Assembly: GCA_031549105.1 (NCBI GenBank)
Contig: JAVBQK010000076.1
Location: 1 to 11,932, forward strand
DNA length: 11,932 bases
Direction of reading: 5' to 3'
Source: Avichristensenella sp031549105
GTDB lineage: Bacteria; Bacillota; Clostridia; Christensenellales; Aristaeellaceae
Shown: positions 7,266 to 11,932 of the stretch, piece by piece
How the letters are laid out: every line of letters starts with the position of its first letter
How positions within the stretch are numbered: position 1 is the first letter of the stretch
The notes under the pieces: generated by a model
Seen by the model: only the letters and a program-made list of their open reading frames with translations
Told to the model about the DNA's origin: nothing
The model's database searches: none
Position numbers and translations under genes: made by a program

Positions 7266-8249
7266 TCATTCTCTTGCCAAACAGTTCAGCTCAAACTGCC
7301 GCCGTATGCGCTCCTTTACCTGAGAGACAAATCCCGCAGGTTCCAGCGCCTTGACCGTTGGCCCAAAGCTGAGCACGCGAATCAGCAGCTCCGTTTCTTC
7401 CGCAGGGTCGTGGTAGATGCGGCAGAGGTAGGTGCCGTCTGCCTCGTCATACTCCGTTTCCTTCTGGTACGCGGCAAACTGCAGCATGGCGCGCTCCAGC
7501 GCGTTGCGCTCCGGGTATATCCGAAGAAGGAACGACGGCTGTTCCGTCGGCGCAGCAAAACACCGCGCAAGCCGCACAGGGTCCGCCGGAGACGAAGCGG
7601 GCGCAGCTTCTGCGTGCCGTATGCGGGAAAGGTTCAGGATGGCGCGGCGGTTTCGGTTTTTCAGGCAGGGAACGGCCAGCAGGCGAAACTTGTCGTCCTT
7701 GGCGGAATAGTTCAGCTGCCAAGGCGTATATACGCCGCGCGCCACGCGCCCCTTGCCGCCCTCATACTCGATGTACAGCGGCGTGTGAGCCTTTGCCGCG
7801 CAGAGAATCACACGAAATCGCTCGCGATACGCCGCATCTCCATAGGGATCGCCATCGGTGGCAGCGTCATACACATGAAAGTCATCGGGCCGAAAAAGGG
7901 GCTTTGCCTCCAGCGCGCTGTCGATGGCCTCTATCTGAGCGTCATCCAGGAAAAGGCGCATGCGCGGGTCCTCGAGCAGCGCTTTCAGCCAGGACTGCTC
8001 CAGCGCGCTCAGCGGGCGCGCTGTGTCGCGGGAGGATAGCGCGGAGAAGTAGCGCCCGTCCCGCTCGGCCAGCAGCGGCCATTCCCCGGAAATGAGCCTG
8101 GGTAACAAGTGGAAGGCAGTATCCGTAAAGCCGCTTTCCGCAATGATCTCCTCAATATCCGCGCGGGTCGCGCCATCCGGATGCGCACGCGCCAGCGCGC
8201 GGGCCAGCACCGCGTAGTAGCAGCCATAAATCTCCGAAAAAAGCTCCAT
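7266..8249 (-). CDS. WYL-domain protein, second gene of the pair
   Basis: This 327-residue protein has a helical N-terminal region (about 1-110) with no confidently recognised DNA-binding motif. A WYL domain follows (about 130-210), seen in 'TPLYIEYEGG', 'ARGVYTPWQLNYSAKDDKFRLLAV' and 'LNLSRI'. A C-terminal WCX-like part has 'FLLRIYPERNALERAMLQF' and 'LLIRVLSFGPTVKALEP'. WYL domains bind nucleic acids or nucleotides and regulate stress genes; some act in heteromeric pairs such as PafB/PafC. The start is the ATG at 8249: its GGAGG lies inside the end of the preceding gene, whose TGA is separated from this ATG by one base, so the pair is translationally coupled. A longer in-frame extension to 8420 lies wholly within the preceding gene and lacks family similarity. 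Both WYL genes are divergent from rtcB, so they are candidate regulators of RNA repair. Confidence 0.88.
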   Translation of the reverse strand: MELFSEIYGCYYAVLARALARAHPDGATRADIEEIIAESGFTDTAFHLLPRLISGEWPLLAERDGRYFSALSSRDTARPLSALEQSWLKALLEDPRMRLFLDDAQIEAIDSALEAKPLFRPDDFHVYDAATDGDPYGDAAYRERFRVILCAAKAHTPLYIEYEGGKGRVARGVYTPWQLNYSAKDDKFRLLAVPCLKNRNRRAILNLSRIRHAEAAPASSPADPVRLARCFAAPTEQPSFLLRIYPERNALERAMLQFAAYQKETEYDEADGTYLCRIYHDPAEETELLIRVLSFGPTVKALEPAGFVSQVKERIRRQFELNCLARE

Positions 8250-8250
8250 T

Positions 8251-9477
8251 TCATTCCTCCGCATACAGCGCCGCCATGCGGGCCATATCGTCATGGAACC
8301 GGCGCACAACCTCTTTGCTGCTGCTCTCCAGCGACACGATCCGCCCGCAGAAGGTTTTGATCCAGGGGGAAGCTTCGCATACGTCGTAGGCCACCTTTGT
8401 GTAGCGGACGGTGTGCGCATCCAGCCGCTCCACCACGCCGCCGCGCCCCTCGCGAATCAGGCGGTCAAGCACATACCCCTCGGTCGCCTCATCGATGCGT
8501 AGCGTCATGGACAGCGTATCGCCATGGCGGGTACCGTCAAAGCTGACACCCCAGATTTTATCATAGTTTTCGGCAAGCTTTTGCTGCAACTCCGGCACAC
8601 CCGGATGTGCCTCCAGTGGCCGCACAGCAAGCACGTAATCCAGCCGGAAGCAAAGAAAACGCCGCTGCGCCAAATGGTATGCGCAAACATACCTGCGGCC
8701 GGTTGCGGCACTGACAAAGATGCGCAGCGGTACCGCCTGAACCGTTCTCTTGCCGCCGCCCCGGGTGCTGCGGTTGTCAAAGGAAACGGCCCGCGCCTCA
8801 CCGATGGCCTCAAGCATCGCCAGCAGCACGCCGCTTTCCAGCGTATGTACGATATAGTGGTGCTTGTAGCCGAAAAGCTCATTGCGCCGCCCGGCATTAT
8901 CCAGCAGAAAGCTGCCGATTTCCCCAAACGGGGCGGCGCCCTGAAAGAAGGTGATCGCGTCCCAAAGCGTGGATGCCGCCGGCAGCGCGTCAACTGTCCA
9001 TGGAGAAATCGAATACACCAAGCGCTTGCCTTGCTTTTCGGCGTGCAGCAGCCCGGCGCGCACATACTCGTTGCACTTGTTGCGCACTGTCTGGATGTCA
9101 AATACCCGCTTGCCGCGCGCGCATGCCGCGTCGCAGAGCGGCTCAAGGGTGGAAGGCCCTTGCCGCAGGCAGTCCAGCAGCAGAAAATGCAGCAGCACAT
9201 CGTTGTCGGTAAAGCTCTTGGATTTCCAAGCGCTGTATAGCGGGTTTTCAGGCAGGCGGGAGGCGTCCAGCGACACAAAGATGCGCTTGCCGCCGCTGCC
9301 GTATGTCCAGCGCATCGCGCTGCCCAGATAGCTCTCAATCCGCCGCCGCTCGTTATCGTAGGTACGGGCGGATTTTTGCTGGAAGTCGGTGCGCGATTTG
9401 AAGCCATAGACGTAAAAATCCCGCATGTACTCGCGGATTTTGTCAAAACTGCGGGTTAACTCAGAAAACCCGGCCAT
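8251..9477 (-). CDS. WYL-domain transcriptional regulator, first gene of the pair
   Basis: This 408-residue protein has an N-terminal helical segment with 'YVYGFKSRTDFQQKSARTYDN' flavour, common to clostridial WYL regulators. A probable winged helix-turn-helix lies near residues 110-160 ('LEPLCDAACARGKRVFDIQTVRNKCNEYVRAGLL', then 'KQGKRLVYSIS'). The WYL domain is at about 200-285 ('VPLRIFVSAATGRRYVCAYH', 'FRLDYVLAVRPLE'), and a WCX-like C-terminus contains 'LSMTLRIDEATEGYVLDRL'. I start it at the ATG at 9477, ten bases after GGAGG. The frame also opens at 9531, but that ATG would lie inside the proposed promoter, upstream of the transcription start. The two WYL proteins probably act together, as PafB/PafC-type pairs do. 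Their divergence from rtcB suggests control of the RNA ligase, which is inference. Confidence 0.9.
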   Translation of the reverse strand: MAGFSELTRSFDKIREYMRDFYVYGFKSRTDFQQKSARTYDNERRRIESYLGSAMRWTYGSGGKRIFVSLDASRLPENPLYSAWKSKSFTDNDVLLHFLLLDCLRQGPSTLEPLCDAACARGKRVFDIQTVRNKCNEYVRAGLLHAEKQGKRLVYSISPWTVDALPAASTLWDAITFFQGAAPFGEIGSFLLDNAGRRNELFGYKHHYIVHTLESGVLLAMLEAIGEARAVSFDNRSTRGGGKRTVQAVPLRIFVSAATGRRYVCAYHLAQRRFLCFRLDYVLAVRPLEAHPGVPELQQKLAENYDKIWGVSFDGTRHGDTLSMTLRIDEATEGYVLDRLIREGRGGVVERLDAHTVRYTKVAYDVCEASPWIKTFCGRIVSLESSSKEVVRRFHDDMARMAALYAEE

Positions 9478-9494
9478 CCCAGCATCACCTCCCC

Positions 9495-9531
9495 CTGCGG
9501 AAAGTGTATCGCAGAAAGGAAGTATTTTCAA
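9495..9531 (-). promoter_or_regulatory. Promoter of the WYL pair with an overlapping inverted repeat
   Basis: On the minus strand, TTGAAA (9531-9526), a 17-base spacer and TACACT (9508-9503) form a good promoter, with a start near 9496. The inverted repeat CTGCG-N10-CGCAG (9495-9514) covers the -10 and the start site, a natural place for autorepression. Confidence 0.6.
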
Positions 9532-9569
9532 GTTCGCAATCTTTTTTACATGATGAAATCGCGTGGCGC

Positions 9570-9578
9570 TGGTAAGAT
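9570..9578 (+). promoter_or_regulatory. Extended -10 element for rtcB
   Basis: TG-G-TAAGAT (9570-9578) matches an extended -10 motif, with no good -35 at 16-18 bases upstream (TGATGA at best). This is the pattern of a promoter that needs an activator. A start near 9585 would give a leader of about 35 bases ending in GAGGGTGA before the ATG. Confidence 0.45.
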
Positions 9579-9619
9579 ATGGCCATCAAGCGCGGCGCGA
9601 AGGGAATGAGGGTGAGAGC

Positions 9620-10852
9620 ATGATCACGATCGAAAAGGGTGAGCGGAAGGTGCCGATCAAGGCGTGGATACGGAACGAGCAGAGCGTGGAGGAAAGCTGC
9701 CTGGAACAGGCGTATCGCCTGGCCTCGCTGCCCTTCATCCACCAGTGGGTGGCGCTGATGCCGGATACCCATACCGGCATGGGCATACCGATTGGCGGCG
9801 TGATTGCCGCGGATGAGGTGATCATCCCAAACGCCGTCGGGGTGGATATCGGCTGCGGCATGGGATTCATCGGCACCAACCTGCCGGTCGATATCCTGAA
9901 AGGAACGCAGACCGGCAGCGGCAGCCTTGTGCAGGGCATTGTCGGGGACCTGCTGCGCAGCATTCCGGTGGGGTTCAGTCGCCACCAGAAGAAACAGCCC
10001 TGCCAGGCGCTGGACCGGGCGCAAACGGAGATGGAAAAATATGCGGCCAACCCGGAACTGGCCGAGTTGATCGATGCGGGTTACTTCCAGGTCGGCACAC
10101 TGGGCGGCGGCAATCACTTCATTGAGCTGCAGGAGGACGACCAGGGGATGCTGGGCATCATGGTCCACTCCGGTTCCCGCAACCTCGGCAAGCGGATTTG
10201 TGACGCGTTTCATATGGCGGCGAGAGAGCTGAATGCTGATATGGGCAGCGAGGTCCCCGATGAATGGAAGCTGGCCTATCTCCCGGTCGATAGCGAACCG
10301 GGGCGGCAGTACATCCGCTGGATGAACCTGGCGCTGGACTTTGCCGCCGAGAACCGTGCGCGGATGATGACCGTTGCGCAGGAGGTGGTGGAGCGGTGGG
10401 TTGCCAAATATACGGGGGTATCCTTTGGCTATACCCAGCGCATCAACTGCCACCACAACTACGCGGCGCGCGAGCACCATTACGGCAAGGACGTTTGGGT
10501 GCATCGCAAGGGGGCAACCAGGGCCCTAGCCGGCGAGGCGGCGGTGATTCCCGGAGCGATGGGTTCCTACAGCTACGTGGTAGAAGGGCTTGGCAACCCG
10601 GAGAGCTTCTGTTCCTCCTCCCATGGCGCGGGCCGCCGCTACGCTCGCAAGGCCGCGATGGCGAAATTCACCGCCGAGCAGGTGATGGTAGATTTGAAAG
10701 CGCAGGGCGTGGTACTGGGCAAGCGCAGCAAGGCCGATGTGTCTGAAGAAAGCCGCTTTGCCTACAAGGATATTGACGAGGTGATGGAGCAGCAGCGTGA
10801 CCTGGTGCGCCCGGTCAAGCGGCTGAAGACCATCGGCGTTATCAAAGGATAG
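9620..10852 (+). CDS. rtcB: RtcB RNA-splicing ligase (3'-phosphate / 5'-hydroxyl RNA ligase)
   Basis: RtcB joins RNA ends carrying a 2',3'-cyclic or 3'-phosphate to a 5'-hydroxyl, using Mn2+ and GTP through a histidine-GMP intermediate, and repairs cleaved tRNA or rRNA. This 410-residue protein has the length of Escherichia coli RtcB. Metal ligands are present: 'GVDIGCGMGF' (D76, C79), 'LGGGNHFIEL' (N165, H166), 'MVHSGSRNLG' (H183) and 'INCHHNYAAREH' (H278/H279). The nucleotide-binding 'VHRKGATRA' and 'GAMGSYSYV' segments follow, and 'SSSHGAGRRYA' carries H335, the expected guanylylated histidine (E. coli H337 by alignment from memory). Nothing needed for activity looks lost. The ATG at 9620 follows GAGGGTGA; a longer frame to 9563 would begin upstream of the likely transcription start. 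It is divergent from the WYL pair and followed by a tRNA-like RNA region and slipin. No archease or RtcA gene is seen. Confidence 0.97.
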   Translation: MITIEKGERKVPIKAWIRNEQSVEESCLEQAYRLASLPFIHQWVALMPDTHTGMGIPIGGVIAADEVIIPNAVGVDIGCGMGFIGTNLPVDILKGTQTGSGSLVQGIVGDLLRSIPVGFSRHQKKQPCQALDRAQTEMEKYAANPELAELIDAGYFQVGTLGGGNHFIELQEDDQGMLGIMVHSGSRNLGKRICDAFHMAARELNADMGSEVPDEWKLAYLPVDSEPGRQYIRWMNLALDFAAENRARMMTVAQEVVERWVAKYTGVSFGYTQRINCHHNYAAREHHYGKDVWVHRKGATRALAGEAAVIPGAMGSYSYVVEGLGNPESFCSSSHGAGRRYARKAAMAKFTAEQVMVDLKAQGVVLGKRSKADVSEESRFAYKDIDEVMEQQRDLVRPVKRLKTIGVIKG

Positions 10853-10872
10853 TATACAAGATATACATGATG

Positions 10873-10896
10873 ATAAGGGCGTTCCGCCTTTATAAT
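10873..10896 (+). terminator. Hairpin after rtcB with an overlapping TATAAT
   Basis: A 9-bp stem (10873-10881 with 10885-10893, one G-T pair, loop TTC) lies 20 bases past the rtcB stop and ends in CCTTTAT. It could be a leaky terminator or a processing stem. The same bases contain a perfect TATAAT (10891-10896) placed to start an RNA near 10903, exactly where the structured RNA region begins, but no recognisable -35 is present. The sequence alone does not decide between these readings. Confidence 0.45.
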
Positions 10897-10899
10897 ACC

Positions 10900-10978
10900 A
10901 GCCCGCTCCTCCTATCCGCAGGGTTCCAAAGCCCTCGGGGTGCCCAAGGCTTCCGCACGGTATGCCGGAGGATGGGCT
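10900..10978 (+). ncRNA. Closed hairpin domain at the 5' end of the rtcB-slipin intergenic RNA
   Basis: AGCCC (10900-10904) pairs with GGGCT (10974-10978). After a 2x1 internal loop, TCCTCC (10907-10912) pairs with GGAGGA (10967-10972), giving an 11-bp closing helix. Inside, a CCG/CGG helix (10916-10918 with 10958-10960) and a small hairpin, AGGG (10920-10923) with CCCT (10932-10935), can form. The small hairpin's loop begins TTCCAAA, vaguely T-loop-like. The 3' strand of the closing helix overlaps the acceptor-like GAGGAT of the first tRNA-like module, so the two folds are alternatives. Confidence 0.45.
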
Positions 10979-11046
10979 CTAGTGCGCGGCGATCCCGTGT
11001 ACACATTGCTGCCGCGTATGCGGAGGTTCGATTCCTCCATCCATGA
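10968..11046 (+). ncRNA. tRNA-like module 1 (T-arm mimic)
   Basis: An exact B-box/T-arm match, GGTTCGATTCC (11025-11035), lies in a perfect 5-bp T-stem, GGAGG (11022-11026) with CCTCC (11034-11038), with a 7-base TTCGATT loop. The following ATCC (11039-11042) pairs with GGAT of an upstream GAGGAT (10968-10973), as an acceptor stem would. In place of the D and anticodon arms there is one 8-bp stem (10983-10990 with 11011-11018, one G-T pair) with a 20-base loop. There is no anticodon arm and no CCA. This is a tRNA mimic, not a tRNA; Y-RNA-like molecules such as YrlA are the nearest known precedent. Confidence 0.6.
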
Positions 11047-11122
11047 GGATTGGCGAAGCGGTAAACGCGCGCGGCCAAAATGGTTAAGCTCGACAAGAGC
11101 CGGGGTTCGAATCCCCATCTAC
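11045..11122 (+). ncRNA. tRNA-like module 2 (D-arm, variable-arm and T-arm mimic, class II-like)
   Basis: This module follows tRNA order closely. GAGGAT (11045-11050) acts as the acceptor 5' strand, then T-G at positions 8-9. The D-arm is GCG (11053-11055) with CGC (11066-11068) around AAGCGGTAAA, which supplies the A14 and G18-G19 equivalents. A 5-bp hairpin with an AAA loop (11073-11085) replaces the anticodon arm. A variable-arm-like hairpin, GCTC-GACAA-GAGC, spans 11088-11100. The T-arm has the exact motif GGTTCGAATCC (11104-11114) in a GGGG/CCCC stem. ATCTAC (11117-11122) pairs with GAGGAT except for one A-A mismatch and one G-T. There is no 7-base anticodon loop and no CCA, so it cannot decode. 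It resembles a class II tRNA (Leu/Ser type) that kept the elbow and lost the anticodon. Confidence 0.65.
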
Positions 11123-11135
11123 CCTGTTTAGGGTA
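11120..11135 (+). repeat. Perfect hairpin after tRNA-like module 2
   Basis: TACCCT-GTTT-AGGGTA is a 6-bp perfect stem with a tetraloop, followed by AAAAC rather than T residues. It is therefore not a terminator and is more likely a separator or processing stem between the tRNA-like part and the larger downstream RNA domain. It competes with the acceptor-like pairing of module 2 for bases 11120-11122. Confidence 0.55.
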
Positions 11136-11138
11136 AAA

Positions 11139-11348
11139 CTTCCCCTGCGGCAGGCATCCGGCGCGCTGAAACGTATATCCCCTCACCAGCGTGCAGCATA
11201 TGAACCCCGGGCAACGGGGATACCGCCAGTGCAAGCGCAGCCCAGGGCTCTCCGCTGATCGTCGCGGCGCGGAGCGCAATCGTCTGTGGGAGGTTCTGGC
11301 TAAACCGAAGCTCCGCGGCAAGGGTGCGGATGCCTGCTCACCAGGAAG
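11139..11348 (+). ncRNA. Large structured RNA domain closed by a long-range helix, upstream of slipin
   Basis: GCAGGCATCCG (11150-11160) is perfectly complementary to CGGATGCCTGC (11327-11337), 166 bases away. CTTCC (11139-11143) outside it pairs with GGAAG (11344-11348). Immediately inside, GCGCGCTG (11161-11168) pairs with CAGCGTGC (11187-11194) with one G-T. Further hairpins are CCCCG-GGCAA-CGGGG (11205-11219), CTCCGC with GCGGAG (11250-11255/11269-11274), and GGAG/GTT with AAC/CTCC (11289-11314). No convincing open reading frame covers it. The domain ends just before the slipin ribosome binding site, so it may be a 5' leader element or a processed RNA. I do not recognise the class; it does not match RNase P, tmRNA, 6S or common riboswitch signatures that I know. 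Confidence 0.6.
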
Positions 11349-11366
11349 CAAGAAAGGAAGAGAAAA

Positions 11367-11932
11367 ATGAAGGTCATCATCCGTGAAAACGAGCGCGGGT
11401 TCCTGTTCCGCAAGGGCCTGTTTGTCAAGATGCTGCTCCCCGGCGAGCAGCGGCTGTGGAGTTTCCTGGGCGAAACCTGCGTGAAGGTAATTGCGGATGG
11501 TCCGGCGGTGGTGGAGGATGTAGAGCCCGCGGTGCTGCTCGGTGATGAGCAGTTCGCAAAGGCTTCCGCCCGGGTGCAGGTGGGCGACAATCAGCTGGCG
11601 CTGCACTATGTTGACGGGCGGCTGAAAGATGCGCTGAAAACAGGCGAGTATCTGTACTGGAACATCTTCCATCAGCACACCTTTGAGCTGGTGGACGTGT
11701 GTCAGCCGGAGATTGCCACCCTGACCGCCATGCAGATCCGGGTGATCTTGCCCTCGCTGTATACAAAGATAGAGGTGGAAAACGGCGCGTGCGGCCTGTT
11801 GTACTACGACGGCGTCTTTCAGCGGCGGCTGAACGCGGGCGCGTATTATTTCTGGAACCGGGGCGTCAAAGTGCAAGCGGTACTATATGATCTGCGCACG
11901 CAGACGCTGGAGCTGAGCGGGCAGGAGATTCT
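11367..11932 (+). CDS. Slipin / SPFH-domain family protein, partial (runs off the window)
   Basis: The first 188 codons of an open frame that continues beyond the window. The start ATG follows AAAGGAAG six bases upstream. The protein begins 'MKVIIRENERGFLFRKGLFV', then 'LLPGEQRLWSFLG', and later a second similar unit, 'GLLYYDGVFQRRLNAGAYYF' followed by W-N-R-G. It then enters the SPFH core signature 'YDLRTQTLELSGQEI'. This matches the N-terminus of long bacterial slipins (stomatin/prohibitin relatives). These often carry such a repeated 'GLL..DG....L.AG.Y.FW' unit and are commonly linked to rtcB in bacterial genomes. Slipins form membrane-associated or large ring-like assemblies; their part in RNA repair is not settled. 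It lies on the same strand as rtcB, separated by the RNA region, so the three are probably one unit. Confidence 0.88.
   Translation, partial: MKVIIRENERGFLFRKGLFVKMLLPGEQRLWSFLGETCVKVIADGPAVVEDVEPAVLLGDEQFAKASARVQVGDNQLALHYVDGRLKDALKTGEYLYWNIFHQHTFELVDVCQPEIATLTAMQIRVILPSLYTKIEVENGACGLLYYDGVFQRRLNAGAYYFWNRGVKVQAVLYDLRTQTLELSGQEI

Noticed and set aside
6601..7269. 222-codon minus-strand frame opposite the 3' half of the CofE-like gene
   Set aside because: It overlaps a strong coding gene and the terminator, with no family similarity.
9564..9583. Sigma54 promoter (TGGCGC...) in front of rtcB, as in RtcR-controlled systems
   Set aside because: The GG element is there, but there is no GC dinucleotide of the -12 element at the right distance, and no sigma54 activator gene is adjacent.
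9485..10504. 339-codon minus-strand frame opposite rtcB
   Set aside because: Antisense shadow of the rtcB gene; no recognisable motifs and no ribosome binding site or promoter of its own.
11045..11124. A genuine tRNA gene (class II, Leu/Ser-like)
   Set aside because: The D-arm and T-arm fit, but no 5-bp/7-base anticodon arm can form, U33 is missing from any candidate loop, the acceptor has an A-A mismatch, and CCA is absent.
11139..11348. Group I or group II intron, RNase P RNA, tmRNA, 6S RNA or cobalamin riboswitch
   Set aside because: The conserved core sequences I know for these classes (for example the domain V hairpin, GAGGAAAGTCC, tmRNA ends, the cobalamin GCCACTG box) are not present.
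10890..11876. 328-codon minus-strand frame spanning the RNA region and the slipin start
   Set aside because: It runs antisense to slipin and across structured RNA, has irregular composition, and begins inside slipin with no upstream signals. It is open by chance.
1..11932. CRISPR arrays, insertion sequences or attachment sites
   Set aside because: No regularly spaced direct repeats, terminal inverted repeats or transposase/integrase genes were seen. The tRNA-like modules raised the idea of an integration site, but no integrase or flanking direct repeat was found in the window.

Overview
The window comes from a GC-rich bacterium, most likely a gut- or rumen-type Clostridia/Christensenellales member of the Firmicutes. 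The evidence is strong GGAGG-type ribosome binding sites, a family-5 solute-binding protein with a signal peptide but no lipobox, paired WYL-domain proteins, and a CofE-like ligase of the type common in anaerobic Firmicutes. This placement is inferred from protein style, not from a marker gene.

Left part (1-7211). A family-5 (peptide/oligopeptide-type) solute-binding protein on the minus strand is divergent from an amidohydrolase-2 family enzyme on the plus strand. The amidohydrolase converges with a minus-strand pair, a DUF169 protein followed by a class I SAM methyltransferase. Further right, a LysR regulator (minus) and a 393-residue coenzyme F420-0:L-glutamate ligase-like protein (plus) share a compact divergent control region with an imperfect dyad and a near-ideal sigma70 promoter. 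A strong two-way terminator at 7178-7211 closes this part.

Right part (7266-11932): an apparent RNA-repair locus. Two adjacent WYL-domain proteins, separated by one base and transcribed leftward, are divergent from rtcB, the RNA-splicing ligase, which keeps all metal and guanylylation residues. Downstream of rtcB, about 510 bases contain no convincing gene but are dense in RNA structure. There is a closed hairpin domain (10900-10978), then two tandem tRNA-like modules, each with an exact GGTTCGANTCC T-arm. The second also has a class II-type D-arm and a variable-arm hairpin, but a degenerate anticodon arm and acceptor. A larger domain (11139-11348) follows, closed by an 11-bp perfect long-range helix. 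A slipin/SPFH-family gene starts right after it and runs off the window.

The layout resembles the rsr-yrlBA-rtcBA loci of enterobacteria, where Y-RNA-like tRNA mimics lie next to rtcB, and the rtcB-slipin pairings seen in comparative genomics. Here the RtcR-type sigma54 regulator is replaced by a WYL pair, and no Ro60/TROVE gene is visible in the window. The working model is that the WYL pair senses RNA damage or nucleic-acid fragments and controls rtcB, the tRNA-like RNA and slipin as one repair unit. That model is inference; the gene and RNA motifs are read directly.
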